In this document: piece after piece, positions 44,260 through 53,856 of the stretch | Layout of the letters: every line of letters begins with the position of its first letter | Numbering within the stretch: position 1 is the first letter of the stretch | Source: an uncultured Myxococcales bacterium | Lineage (GTDB): Bacteria; Myxococcota_A; Polyangia; Polyangiales; Polyangiaceae | Assembly (NCBI GenBank): GCA_937902985.1 | Contig: CALFNG010000205.1 | Coordinates: 1 to 64,000 of the forward strand | Direction of reading: 5' to 3' | Length of the DNA: 64,000 bases | Made by a program: the position numbers and the translations under genes | The notes under the pieces: generated by a model | Databases searched by the model: none | Seen by the model: the letters and a program-made list of their open reading frames with translations, nothing else | Told to the model about the DNA's origin: nothing

Positions 44260-44946
44260 CTACTTCTTCTTGTCGTCCTTCTTGTCGTCCTTCTTCGCGT
44301 CGGCCGCAGGGGCCACGCCCGCCGCCGGAGCGCCTGCAACCGCCGCGGGGGCTGCGCCGGGGGCCGGCGTCTCTTCGACTTCCTTCTCCGGGGCGACGAC
44401 GGCCACGAGGGTCTGCTCGGCGGGCAGGCGAACGGTCACGCCCTCCGGAAGTTTCAGATCCTGGGTTGCGATGTGCTCGCCGAGCTCGAGGTGCGTGACG
44501 TCGGTCTCGATCTTGGCCGGGATGCGGTCCGGCAGGCACCGCACCGGAACGAGGCGGTGCACGATGCGGAGGATGCCGCCCTTGGCGACGCCGGCCGCCT
44601 TGCCTGTCGTCAGCAGCGGGACCGACACGTCGACCGGCTGATCGAGCTTCACTTCGACGAAGTCGACGTGCTCCAGGTTTCGCTTCACCGGGTGCAAGGT
44701 GAAGTCGCGGATCATCGCGAGGAGCTTCTTGCCGTCGAGCGACAGCTCGAGAACGGTGTTCTTTCCGAGCTCGCTTCGCAGGACCGCGGCGATCTCCCGC
44801 GGCGGGACGGCGATCGGCGTCGAAGGAAAGCCCTTGCCGTAAGCGACGGCGGGCACGAGGCCGCTCTTGCGGAGGCGCCTCGCCTCGGTCTTGCCTGCGG
44901 CAACGCGGGGCTGGGCCTGAAGAACGGTCATGTTGGCTGCGGTCAT
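44260..44946 (-). CDS. rplY: 50S ribosomal protein L25/general stress protein Ctc
   Basis: KTEARRLRKSGLVPAVAYGKG; AMIRDFTLHPVKRNLEHVDFVEV; long Ala/Pro/Lys tail ending DAKKDDKKDDKKK. Confidence 0.9.
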   Translation of the reverse strand: MTAANMTVLQAQPRVAAGKTEARRLRKSGLVPAVAYGKGFPSTPIAVPPREIAAVLRSELGKNTVLELSLDGKKLLAMIRDFTLHPVKRNLEHVDFVEVKLDQPVDVSVPLLTTGKAAGVAKGGILRIVHRLVPVRCLPDRIPAKIETDVTHLELGEHIATQDLKLPEGVTVRLPAEQTLVAVVAPEKEVEETPAPGAAPAAVAGAPAAGVAPAADAKKDDKKDDKKK

Positions 44947-45108
44947 GGGGCTCCGATCACCTGTCCGCCCGTGCCGCCCGTGTCCGGGTCGGTGAGCATA
45001 GGGGGTTACGATGGGGCCGCAGCGTTTAGCAGACCTCGGCCGCTCGCGCAAAGCGGAGACCGCGGCGGCGCGCCGGACGCGCGCGCCAGCGCGTCTTCGA
45101 GGCGACCG

Positions 45109-46053
45109 CTACGCGAACAGCGAGCTGACGCTGTCGGAGCTATGGATGCGCTTGATGGCCTCGCCGAGGAGGCGCGCGATCGACACTTGCTTGATCTTCG
45201 GGCACGCCTTCGCGCTCTCCGACAGCAGGATCGAGTCGCTGATGATCACCTCGGTCAGCGGCGAGTCGGTGATCCGTTGAACGGCCGGACCCGAGAGGAC
45301 GCCGTGGGTCGCGCAGGCGACGACGCGCTTCGCGCCCTTCTCGGCGAGCGCCCGGGCTGCGCCGCAGAGCGTGCCCGCCGTGTCGATGATGTCGTCGATG
45401 ATGATGCAGTCCTTGCCCTTGACCTCGCCGATGAGGTTCACCACCTCGGAGACGTTGGCCCGCTCGCGGCGCTTGTCGATGATGGCGAGACTCGCGTCGA
45501 GTCGCTTCGAATAGGCGCGGGTTCGCTCGACCCCCCCGGCATCGGGCGACACGAAGACGGCCGACGAGTCGAACCGCTTCTTCAGGTAGTCCTCGAGGAA
45601 GACCGGCATCGCGTAGAGGTGATCGAAGGGAATGTTGAAGAACCCCTGGATCTGACCGGCGTGCAGGTCGACCGAGACGACCCGGTTGACCCCGGAGATC
45701 TGCACGAGGTCGGCCACGAGCTTCGACGTGATCGGCGTGCGAGGCGCGACCTTTCGGTCCTGGCGGCCGTAGCCGTAATAGGGGATGACCGCCGTGATGG
45801 AGCCGGCCGACGCGCGGCGCAGCGCATCGGTCATGATGAGCAGCTCCATCACGTTGTCGTTCGTGGGAACGCTGGTCGGCTGGATGATGAACGCGTCGAC
45901 CCCGCGAACGTTCTCGCCAATCTCGACGAAGCTCTCGCCGTCGCTGAACCGCGTGACCTTGCACTTGCCCAGTGGGGTCTCGAGATACTGCCCGATGGCG
46001 GCGGCGAGCTCCGGGTTTGCATTGCCGGAGAAGAGGCACACCTTTTTGAACAC
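45109..46053 (-). CDS. prs: Ribose-phosphate pyrophosphokinase
   Basis: [95 protein letters not shown]. Confidence 0.96.
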   Translation of the reverse strand: MFKKVCLFSGNANPELAAAIGQYLETPLGKCKVTRFSDGESFVEIGENVRGVDAFIIQPTSVPTNDNVMELLIMTDALRRASAGSITAVIPYYGYGRQDRKVAPRTPITSKLVADLVQISGVNRVVSVDLHAGQIQGFFNIPFDHLYAMPVFLEDYLKKRFDSSAVFVSPDAGGVERTRAYSKRLDASLAIIDKRRERANVSEVVNLIGEVKGKDCIIIDDIIDTAGTLCGAARALAEKGAKRVVACATHGVLSGPAVQRITDSPLTEVIISDSILLSESAKACPKIKQVSIARLLGEAIKRIHSSDSVSSLFA

Positions 46054-46150
46054 TCGCGAACCTCCTCGAGAAATCCGCCGCGAACGCTCCTTTCACCTAG
46101 CTCGCAATGTCGCATCCTGTCAACGGACGGTCGAACGGCACGTGACCTTT

Positions 46151-46199
46151 GCGTGGCGCGTGGCGCGTGGCGCGTGGCGCGTGGCGCGTGGCGCGTGGC
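46151..46199. repeat. 7-bp tandem array x7 (GCGTGGC)
   Basis: Exact gcgtggc x7. Confidence 0.97.
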
Positions 46200-46229
46200 G
46201 CTCGCGTGCGGTTCGAGCTGGCCCGGGGG

Positions 46230-46901
46230 TCAGCCGCCGTCGCCACGCGGCGCGGGTCGGTAGAGGACAGGCGACGGCGGATCGGTGACGAGCGGCGCGC
46301 CTGGAGGAGGCTCCGCGGCGGGGAGCGCTTCGACGGCCGCCGGCGCATAGTCGTCGGTCGTCGGCAGCGCGGCCTTGACGATCGCCGCCAGGCACAACGC
46401 CGCCGAGACACCCACCGCCCCCATCACGTACTTCGCGAAGCGCGCCCGGCGGCGGACCACCGTGTCGGTCATCTTCAGTACGAAGCGGGGATCGCGCAGC
46501 TCGAGCTCGTGCGCGAGCCACGACTCTGCAGGTGTCTCGTCGAAGAAAAGCAGCTCGAATGCGCCCGAGGACGACGGCGAGGGCGCTGGGGCGGCTTGCG
46601 CGGCGTGTTCGTCGGGCGCCAGGAGGTCGACCGCGCTCGGCGGCGGCGTCAGCTCGTCGCCCCCCATAGGACCGCTCGGCGGCGCGCTGTCGGTCGCGCT
46701 CGCGGGCCCATGCCCGGGCGCGTTCTCGGTGGGACCGGATGCCTCTGTGGAAGAGGCAGGAGACGCCTCGAGTGATTCAAGGGCCGCCTCGCGCGACGAG
46801 TCGGGCGCGATCGAAGGCGAACGCTCGGCCTCGGGGCCGGCGTTCGTTCGCTTCTCTCCACCCGAATGACTCCTTCGGCCTCGGCGGCCTCTCCTGCTCA
46901 T
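46230..46901 (-). CDS. Low-complexity single-pass membrane hypothetical protein
   Basis: MSRRGRRGRRSHSGGEKRTN..., Ser/Pro/Ala-rich, one TM segment FAKYVMGAVGVSAALCLAAIVKAAL. Confidence 0.5.
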   Translation of the reverse strand: MSRRGRRGRRSHSGGEKRTNAGPEAERSPSIAPDSSREAALESLEASPASSTEASGPTENAPGHGPASATDSAPPSGPMGGDELTPPPSAVDLLAPDEHAAQAAPAPSPSSSGAFELLFFDETPAESWLAHELELRDPRFVLKMTDTVVRRRARFAKYVMGAVGVSAALCLAAIVKAALPTTDDYAPAAVEALPAAEPPPGAPLVTDPPSPVLYRPAPRGDGG

Positions 46902-47156
46902 GCTGTCTGCGCCTCCCTGGACCGATGTCCGAGCCGGAGCGAGCATCGCGCGGGCCGGCGCCCGCAGCAAACGCTCGAAGAACCCGAGCGCCCGCCTGAG
47001 TCGAAAATCAGTGCGAGCGTTCGCCACTCCTCCTACCCACTTTGGGGTCTCCATCTCTCCAAGTGCAAGTGTAGAACGGCCCCTTGAATCGATCATCGTC
47101 ACGATCTGAAACGGTCGCGCCGTTTCGCGACGCGGACGCAACGTGGGGGCAACGAG

Positions 47157-48338
47157 ATGCGCGTCGTGCGTGACATCGTCCTCAAACAAGCGTCGACCGC
47201 CGATCGGCTCGGCCGTGGCCACCCCTGGGTGTGGCGCGACGCGATCGCGCGCGGGCTCGACGGCGCCTCCGTGGGCGAAGAGGTGCAGCTCCTGACTCCA
47301 GACGGCACGCCCGCCGGCCGAGGCTTCGTGGATCCCGGCTCGCCGATCGCCGTCCGCCGGTGGACGAAGCGCCGCGAACCGATAGACGCCGCGCTGTGGC
47401 GATCGAGGGCCGGGCGCGCCTGCGAGCGCCGCGCGCCGATGTTCGTCGGCGCCAAGACCGACGCGTTTCGCGTCGTGCACGGCGAAGGCGACCGCATGCC
47501 GGGCTTCGTCGTCGACCGCTACGGCCCGGTCGCCGTCGCGCGCGCCGACGGCGCGGCGGCGGTGGCTCAGGTCGGCGCTCTCGCCGATGCGGTCTGGCCG
47601 TCGCTCGAGGCGTGGGGCGTCCGCACGCTCGTGCTTCGCACCGGCGCGAAGGGCGAGAAGCCCAGCCTCGAGGTCTTGCGCGGGGCGCCGGCGCCCGACA
47701 CCGTCGAGGTCACCGAGTACGGGGTTCCGTTCGTGGTCGATCTCGCGCGGGGCCAGAAGACGGGCGCCTTCCTCGACCAGCGCGACAACCGGCGGCGCGT
47801 CGGTGAGCTCGCGCGGGACCGGCGCGTCCTCAATCTGTTCTCGTATGCGGGCGGGTTCTCGCTGCACGCCGCGCTCGGGGGCGCTGCGCACGTGACGAGC
47901 GTCGACATCGCCTCGGCGGCGCACGCCACCGCGCACGCCAGCTTCCGCGCCGCCGGAGTCGACCCCGGGGCGCACGCTTTCGTGACGGCCGAGGTGAGCG
48001 CGTTCCTCGAGGGCGCCGCGACGCGCGGCCAGCAATGGGACATCGTCATCAGCGATCCGCCGAGCTTCGCGCCGAGCGAGAAGGCGCTGCCTCGCGCGCT
48101 CTCCGCCTACCGCAGCTTGCACGGCGCGTGCGCGCGCGTGCTCGCCCCGCGAGGCATCTTCTGCGCTGCCTCGTGCTCGAGCCACGTCGACGCAGCCACG
48201 TTCCTGTCGACGCTCGACGACGCGGCGGTCGGGGATCGCGAGCTCGCGCTGCTCGAGCTCCGAGGCGCGGGCCTCGATCACCCGACCCTCCCCGCCTTCC
48301 CCGAGGGTCGGTACCTCAAGTTCGCCGTGCTGGCCTGA
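47157..48338 (+). CDS. Class I SAM-dependent rRNA methyltransferase (RlmI-like, PUA + Rossmann)
   Basis: GRGHPWVWRDAIAR; GFVDPGSPIAVRRW; FLDQRDNRRRVGELARDRRVLNLFSYAGGFSLHAALGGAAHVTSVDIA; DIVISDPPSFAPSEKAL. Confidence 0.87.
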   Translation: MRVVRDIVLKQASTADRLGRGHPWVWRDAIARGLDGASVGEEVQLLTPDGTPAGRGFVDPGSPIAVRRWTKRREPIDAALWRSRAGRACERRAPMFVGAKTDAFRVVHGEGDRMPGFVVDRYGPVAVARADGAAAVAQVGALADAVWPSLEAWGVRTLVLRTGAKGEKPSLEVLRGAPAPDTVEVTEYGVPFVVDLARGQKTGAFLDQRDNRRRVGELARDRRVLNLFSYAGGFSLHAALGGAAHVTSVDIASAAHATAHASFRAAGVDPGAHAFVTAEVSAFLEGAATRGQQWDIVISDPPSFAPSEKALPRALSAYRSLHGACARVLAPRGIFCAASCSSHVDAATFLSTLDDAAVGDRELALLELRGAGLDHPTLPAFPEGRYLKFAVLA

Positions 48339-48402
48339 CGTTCGCCGTGCTGCCCTGAGCGGGAGCGTCTCGCCTCTCGCTCCCCTCCCCCGCTGTGCGG
48401 GC

Positions 48403-48987
48403 TCAGGCCCGTTCGAGCTCGTAGAAGACCTTGTCTCCACCGCGCACGTGGTGGAGCCCGCAGCCGACGGGCTCGAAGTGCGTCGACAGTGCCTGACGAT
48501 AGAACCGGGCCGGGCGCGCCCGGACGCGGACGTCGGTCCGGGTGCGATCGCACACGTCTTTCAGATCGCGCGCGGTGATCGCCTCGAGGTAAAGAAACCC
48601 GCGGCACATCGCCCCCATGTTCGCGATCGCCCGCTTGCAGGCCTCGTCTTCGAGGTATGGCAAGACGCCCTGGCACACGACGAGGTCGTATTTCTCGCGG
48701 CCCTTCCATGTCGCGATGTCACGGCGCTCGTGCCCGTAGGTGATGCAGGCGTACTCGCTGACGTCGAGGGATCGGTAGCGGACCTTCGGCAGGTTGGCGC
48801 GAAACCAGGCGCCCCAGAGGCCCGTGCCCGCGCCCACGTCGAGGACGCGCTCGAGCTCCCCCCCGAACCACTGCACGAACCCCGTCACGCCGCGCGCGAG
48901 GAAGTCGACCTGCTCCTCTCCGTAAACGCGGGAGCGGCGCGATTCGTAGAAACGGCGGAAGTACGACGCGTCGAAGGCAACGGCCAT
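48403..48987 (-). CDS. SAM-dependent methyltransferase
   Basis: VLDVGAGTGLWGAWFRANLP...YDLVVCQGVLPYLEDEACKRAIANMGAMCRGFLYLE; start MAVAFDASYF at 48987. Confidence 0.75.
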   Translation of the reverse strand: MAVAFDASYFRRFYESRRSRVYGEEQVDFLARGVTGFVQWFGGELERVLDVGAGTGLWGAWFRANLPKVRYRSLDVSEYACITYGHERRDIATWKGREKYDLVVCQGVLPYLEDEACKRAIANMGAMCRGFLYLEAITARDLKDVCDRTRTDVRVRARPARFYRQALSTHFEPVGCGLHHVRGGDKVFYELERA

Positions 48988-49179
48988 GCGGCGACTCTTA
49001 CTCCATCTCGGCCGCGCGCGACTCGAGCATCGGCGCGAGCTAAAGGCGCAGGCGCGCCACCGCGGCGTAGCGCTCGGTCCCCGGCCAATCGGGCGGCAAA
49101 TCGTGCGACGCGGCGTTTCTCCTTGGGACGGGCGTCCAGCGGACTTCCCTTCATTCGGTCCGTCTCCCAGAATACCCGC

Positions 49180-50124
49180 ATGCGCACCCTCGTCATCGTC
49201 AACCCGCGCTCGGGCCGGGGCCACGCGTCCAGGACCGTGGGCGAGGTGCGCGCGCTCCTCGAACGACGGCTCGGCAGTGTCGACCTGGAACTCACGACGC
49301 GCCCGGGCCACGGGATCGACCTCGCGCGCGACGCGACGCAGCGAGGCTGCCCGCTCGTCGTGGCGGTCGGGGGCGACGGGACGTTGCACGAGGCAGCCAA
49401 CGGGATCCTCGACGCCGGCGGCGGGGCGGCCCTCGGGTACGTCGGACTCGGAACGGGTGGCGACTTCCGGCGCACCTTGGGCGTCGCGCACCGGCTCGAC
49501 GCCTACGTCGACGCCATCGCGTCGGAGCGCGAGCAGGCCATCGACGTGGGGAAGCTGACTTATCGTCGCCCGGACGGGACGGTCGCGACGCGCTGGTTCG
49601 TCAACGTCCTGTCGGCGGGCCTGGGCGGGCTGGTCGACCGGTACGTCGCCCGCACGCCCAAGTCGCTCGGGGGACGCGCCGCCTATTTCGCGGCGAGCGC
49701 GCGCGCGCTCCTCGCGTCCGAGCGCGGACACCTGCGGTGCGGAGTCACGCTCGGCGACGAGCGCCACGAGCTCCAGCTCGCCACCTACATGATCGCGATC
49801 TGCAACGGCCGGTACTTCGGCGGCGGGATGCACGTGGCCCCGATGGCCAAGCTCGACGACGGGCGGTTCGAGGTGGTCTCGATGGATGGCGCGAGCAAGC
49901 TCGCGTTCGCGGCTTACTCGGCGCGGATCTACGACGCGAGACACCTCTCGAGCCCCGACGTCCGGCACTTCGGCTGCGATCGGCTCATGCTCGATCTCGA
50001 GAACGACCGCGCCCGCGGCGTCTTTCTCCTCGATGTCGACGGTGAGCCCCTCGGCGGACTCCCGGTCGAGATCGAGCTCGTCCCGCGAGCGCTACGGATC
50101 CGCGTCGCGACGCACACGTCGTAG
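49180..50124 (+). CDS. Diacylglycerol kinase-family (YegS-like lipid kinase) protein
   Basis: MRTLVIVNPRSGRG; VVAVGGDGTLHEAANGIL; LGYVGLGTGGDFRRTLGV; GRYFGGGMHVAPMAKLDDGRFEVV. Confidence 0.87.
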   Translation: MRTLVIVNPRSGRGHASRTVGEVRALLERRLGSVDLELTTRPGHGIDLARDATQRGCPLVVAVGGDGTLHEAANGILDAGGGAALGYVGLGTGGDFRRTLGVAHRLDAYVDAIASEREQAIDVGKLTYRRPDGTVATRWFVNVLSAGLGGLVDRYVARTPKSLGGRAAYFAASARALLASERGHLRCGVTLGDERHELQLATYMIAICNGRYFGGGMHVAPMAKLDDGRFEVVSMDGASKLAFAAYSARIYDARHLSSPDVRHFGCDRLMLDLENDRARGVFLLDVDGEPLGGLPVEIELVPRALRIRVATHTS

Positions 50125-50208
50125 CGTGTGCTGATGCTGCGCAGGCAGTCGCAGCGATCGTATGCGCGGCCCCTCGGCCGAGCTGGACGAAATGCCCATG
50201 GATTGACA

Positions 50209-51567
50209 ATGAAGGAGTCTACGAAAGGGCTGCGACCGCCATCCAACATGTCTAGTTCAGCGCCCAGTGCCGTATCTCGTTTTCCCGGCCGCTCAAGCTC
50301 GCCCGGGCCACACGCCAGCTCGGCACCAAAGAGGTCGCCGTCGAGCCGGGACCTGACCGGAGACGAAGACTCGATCCGGGCATACTACCGGAAGCTCGGG
50401 CGGGTGCCGCTCTTGACCCGCGAAGGCGAGGTCGCGCTGGCGCGGCGAATCGAAGAAGCGCAAGGGCACGTCGTTCGCGCGCTCGTCGCGTCGCCCCTCG
50501 CCGTTCGCGAGCTCGCGACCGTGGGCGACCAGCTCCGCGAGGGGAAGCTCCGCGCGCGAGACGTGACGCGGAACCCGGCCGACGAGGAAGAAGAGGCGGT
50601 CGCGCTCCACCGGCTTCTGGAGCTCTTCTCGGCGGTCCATCTCCTCGATCGCGGGCACCTGAGGCGCGAGCGCGGGCTGGCCGCGCAACGCACGGCGGCC
50701 TGCTCGGCCCTCGACGAGATGCGGCTCACCCGCTCGGTGCTCGTGCGCGTCGTCGCCTGCATGCGCCGCCACGCGACCGGGCCCGACGGGTCCGCCGTTC
50801 AATCGATGCTCGAGGCGGTCCGCTGCGGCGAGCACGACGCCGACCGCGCGAAGGGCGATCTCATCGGAGCGAACCTGCGGCTCGTCGTCGCCATCGCGCG
50901 CAAGCACTCGGGCCAGGGGCTCCTCTTCTCGGATCTCATCCAGGAGGGCAACATCGGCCTCATGCGCGCGGTCGACAAGTTCGACTACAAGCGTGGCTTC
51001 AAGTTCTCGACGTATGCGACCTGGTGGATTCGCCAGTCGATCACCCGCGCGATCGCCGACCAGGGGCGCACCATTCGCACCCCGGTTCACATGGTCGAGA
51101 CCGGCAACCGCCTCGCCTCGGCGCGCAGCCGCCTCGCGCAGGCCCAGGGCCGAGAGCCCACGATCGAAGAGCTGGCCGACGAGGTCGGGCTCCCCGTTGC
51201 CAAGACGCGCATGGCGCTCATGGCGCGGCGCGAGCCGGTCAGCCTCGAGGCGCCGGCCGGCGAAGACGGCAGCGCGCGCCTCGTCGATTTCGTGGCCGAC
51301 CGAGACGGCAGCGACGCGCTCGACACGCTGGTGCAAAAGAGCTTCGTCGAAGGCGCGCGCGAGCTCCTCGCGACGCTGACCGCGCGAGAAGCGCAGGTCC
51401 TCAGCATGCGCTTCGGGCTCGATGGCGGGGTCGAGCGTACGCTCGCCGAGATCGGCGTGTCGTTCGCGCTCACGCGGGAGCGCATCCGGCAGATCGAGAA
51501 CCAGGCACTACGAAAGCTTCGCTTGCCGACCCGGGTCAAACGGATCCGCGCCATGTTCGACGGCTGA
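50209..51567 (+). CDS. Sigma-70-family RNA polymerase sigma factor (group 2/3-like, without region 1.1)
   Basis: [29 protein letters not shown] (1.2); [71 protein letters not shown] (2); [19 protein letters not shown] (4). Confidence 0.93.
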   Translation: MKESTKGLRPPSNMSSSAPSAVSRFPGRSSSPGPHASSAPKRSPSSRDLTGDEDSIRAYYRKLGRVPLLTREGEVALARRIEEAQGHVVRALVASPLAVRELATVGDQLREGKLRARDVTRNPADEEEEAVALHRLLELFSAVHLLDRGHLRRERGLAAQRTAACSALDEMRLTRSVLVRVVACMRRHATGPDGSAVQSMLEAVRCGEHDADRAKGDLIGANLRLVVAIARKHSGQGLLFSDLIQEGNIGLMRAVDKFDYKRGFKFSTYATWWIRQSITRAIADQGRTIRTPVHMVETGNRLASARSRLAQAQGREPTIEELADEVGLPVAKTRMALMARREPVSLEAPAGEDGSARLVDFVADRDGSDALDTLVQKSFVEGARELLATLTAREAQVLSMRFGLDGGVERTLAEIGVSFALTRERIRQIENQALRKLRLPTRVKRIRAMFDG

Positions 51568-51639
51568 CCTTCGTTCGGTCTGGCGCCGCTGCAACCCGAC
51601 ATTCTCGAACGTCAAACGCCTCGCGCTTTCGGGCCCGGC

Positions 51640-52125
51640 TCACGCCCGGGGCGCTCGTCGCCGGTATACACGGCGCGTGAGGGCAGGCTCGTCTTCGTGG
51701 GGGACGAGCGGCGATGGTTCGAAGGCGCGCTCGTCGATCGCGGGGGCGTAAACGGCGTCCGCCGTGCTGATTCGGTCGGGGACATGAACCACGTCGATGA
51801 GGTCGACGTACTTCATCGCCTCGGCGTAGATGCGCGCACCACCGATGAACCAGACGTCGGCGTCGCCCGCGCGTTCGAGCGCTTCGTCGAGGCTCCGCAC
51901 GACCTCGATCCCCGACACGTCGAGCGCCCGGCTCGTGACGATCACGTTGCGGCGCCCCGAGAGCGGGCGGCTTCGCATCGACTCGAAGGTCGCGCGGCCC
52001 ATGACCACGGTGGAGCCGAGGGTCAGGCGCTTGAACCGCTTCAGGTCGCCCGGGTAGCGCCACGGGATCGTGCCGCCCGAGCCGATGATCCCTTCGGGCG
52101 ACTCGGCCCAGAGCATGGCCCTCAT
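51640..52125 (-). CDS. folA: Dihydrofolate reductase
   Basis: MRAMLWAESPEGIIGSGGTIPWRYPGDLKRFKRLTLGSTVVMGRATFESM; DVWFIGGARIYAEAMKYVDLIDVV. Confidence 0.9.
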   Translation of the reverse strand: MRAMLWAESPEGIIGSGGTIPWRYPGDLKRFKRLTLGSTVVMGRATFESMRSRPLSGRRNVIVTSRALDVSGIEVVRSLDEALERAGDADVWFIGGARIYAEAMKYVDLIDVVHVPDRISTADAVYAPAIDERAFEPSPLVPHEDEPALTRRVYRRRAPRA

Positions 52126-52153
52126 GGGAGCCGCCTCATCGACGACGGCGCAT

Positions 52154-53065
52154 CTACACGGCAACCTTGAAAGGGATCGCCGGGTGCGGCTCGTAGCCGC
52201 TGAGCGTGAAGTGCTTCATGACCGCCGGCGTGTCGGCGTCGAGCAAGGGCCGCAGGTCGTCGAGGGACCGGATCGCCGGATCGATGGTGAGCCGGGGCAG
52301 CTTCCTGGGCGCGCGTTCGAGCTGCGCCTGGAGCCCGGGCACGTGGTCGTACTCGGCCATGCTGCCGTCGGCCTTCCGCGTGTAGACGTGCGCGTCGACC
52401 ATCGTGTGCCCGAAGATTCCCGGCCGGATGCCCGTGAACCGCGAGAAGAGCTCGAGCAAGAACGCGTAGCCGGCGATGTTGTAGGGGACTCCGAGCGCCA
52501 CGTCGGCGCTGCGCTGCGTGAGGTGCAGGCAGAGCATCGGCTCGCCGCGCTCGTCTTGCTGCACGTTGAACATGAAGAGCAGATGGCACGGCGGGAGTTG
52601 GCTCGTCTGCGCGTTGCCCGGAGCCCAGGCCGTGACGACGAGGCGCCGGCTCATGGGGTTTCGCTTGATCTCGTCGGCGACCCACCGGATCTGGTCGTTG
52701 AAGGCGACGCGGACGCCGGGCCCCGCGCCGTCGGGCGCGCTCTCGTGCACGGGAAAGTGCCGCCAGAAGTTCCCGTAAGCGCTCGGAACCCGTCCGCTCT
52801 CGTCGGCCCACGGATCCCAGAACTTGCAGCCGTGCTTCTTGAGGAGGCCGATGTGCGTCTCGCCGCTCAGGAACCAGAGGTTCTCGACGACGATGTTCTT
52901 CCACGAGATCTCCTTGGTCGTGAGGAGCGGGAAGCCTTCGCGAAGGTCGATCTCGTAGTTCTCGTTGAAGGTGGAGAGCGTATCGACTCCGGTGCGATTC
53001 GGCTTGCGTGTCCCCTTCTGGAGCACGGAGCGAACGAGATCGAGATACTGCTTCACCCTGCTCAT
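52154..53065 (-). CDS. thyA: Thymidylate synthase
   Basis: KQYLDLVRSVLQKGTRKPNRTGVDTLSTF; FPLLTTKEISWKNIVVENLWFLSGET; NAQTSQLPPCHLLFMFNVQ; QRSADVALGVPYNIAGYAFLLEL. Confidence 0.96.
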   Translation of the reverse strand: MSRVKQYLDLVRSVLQKGTRKPNRTGVDTLSTFNENYEIDLREGFPLLTTKEISWKNIVVENLWFLSGETHIGLLKKHGCKFWDPWADESGRVPSAYGNFWRHFPVHESAPDGAGPGVRVAFNDQIRWVADEIKRNPMSRRLVVTAWAPGNAQTSQLPPCHLLFMFNVQQDERGEPMLCLHLTQRSADVALGVPYNIAGYAFLLELFSRFTGIRPGIFGHTMVDAHVYTRKADGSMAEYDHVPGLQAQLERAPRKLPRLTIDPAIRSLDDLRPLLDADTPAVMKHFTLSGYEPHPAIPFKVAV

Positions 53066-53130
53066 TTGTCTCCGCCCGCGCCCCGCGTCAACCTTGAGCG
53101 CTGGCTCGGGCCTCCGTCGTGGCGCGCAAG

Positions 53131-53170
53131 GGAAGAAACCGCGAAGGCGCGAAGGCGCGAAGGCGCGAAG
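53131..53170 (+). repeat. Dispersed GCGAAGGC-type repeat (8-bp units) related to elements at ~56-84, 246-321 and 6503
   Basis: ggaagaaaccgcgaaggcgcgaaggcgcgaaggcgcgaag. Confidence 0.85.
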
Positions 53171-53260
53171 TTTGGCAAGCCAATCGTCGGCGGCGTAGCT
53201 CCTTCGACTCCCTCGAGGAGCCCGTCGATCAACGGCGCGACCCGATCGGCTCGCCTGAAA

Positions 53261-53596
53261 GACCCGTCCCTCAGCGAACCAGACCAGTCGGCTCGCCCGA
53301 GAGACCCGTCCCTCAGCGAACCAGACCAGTCGGCTCGCCCGAGAGACCCGTCCCTCAGCGAAGTAGCCCGATCGGCTCGTCTGAGAGACCCGTCCCTTAG
53401 CGATGTAGCCCGGTCCGCTCGCCTGGGAGACGCGTCCCTCAGCGAAGCCGCCCAGTCGGCTTGCCTGAGAGACGCGTCCCTCAGCGAAGCCGCCCGATCG
53501 GCTCGCCTGAGAGACGCGTCGCTCAGCGAAGCCGCCCAGTCGGCTCGCCTGAGAGACGCGTCGCTCAGCGAAGCCGCCCGATCGCCTCGCCTCGGA
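53261..53596. repeat. 42-bp tandem array, 8 phase-locked units plus degenerate flanking copies
   Basis: Units start at 53261, 53303, 53345, 53387, 53429, 53471, 53513, 53555; consensus GACGCGTCCCTCAGCGAAGCCGCCCRRTCGGCTCGCCTGAGA. Confidence 0.96.
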
Positions 53597-53759
53597 GACA
53601 CGTCGCTCAGCGAAGGCGGCCCGCGCCTCAGCGGAGCCGATCGCCCGGTCAGCGCGAGCCATCACCCTACCCCGCCGAAGGATGCGGGCCTTGGCGAAGC
53701 TCGTGAATCTCCCGGCGCAAGAGACCCGGTCACGAGCGAAGCCGACCGCTCTGCGAGCA

Positions 53760-53856
53760 GGTCGAGATGCTGCTTCACCCTGCTCATTTCGTCTCCGCCC
53801 GGGTGTCTCCGCCCGGGCCGGCGTCAACCATGAGCGCTCGCTCGGGCTTCAGTCGT
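53760..53856 (-). pseudogene. Partial duplicate of thyA start codon and 5' flank (fragment MSRVKQHLDL...)
   Basis: gtcgagatgctgcttcaccctgctcatttcgtctccgcccggg...gcgtcaaccatgagcgctcgctcgggcttcagtcgt parallels 53038-53120 at the thyA start. Confidence 0.85.

Noticed and set aside
44947-45108. Possible tRNA between rplY and prs
   Set aside because: No cloverleaf-compatible arms or T-loop GTTCRANYC found by eye.
46230-48440. 736-aa minus ORF spanning the RlmI-like gene
   Set aside because: Only the last ~224 codons (start MSRRGRR at 46901) look like a gene; the rest is antisense to the methyltransferase.
53241-53640. CRISPR array from 42-bp periodicity
   Set aside because: The whole unit is conserved, so there are no variable spacers; no cas genes.
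52154-53827. Long minus ORF (557 aa) suggesting thyA has a ~250-aa repeat-rich N-terminal extension
   Set aside because: The canonical ThyA start MSRVKQYLDLV is at 53065; upstream is the 42-bp array, kept open because the period is a multiple of 3 in high-GC DNA. More likely intergenic.
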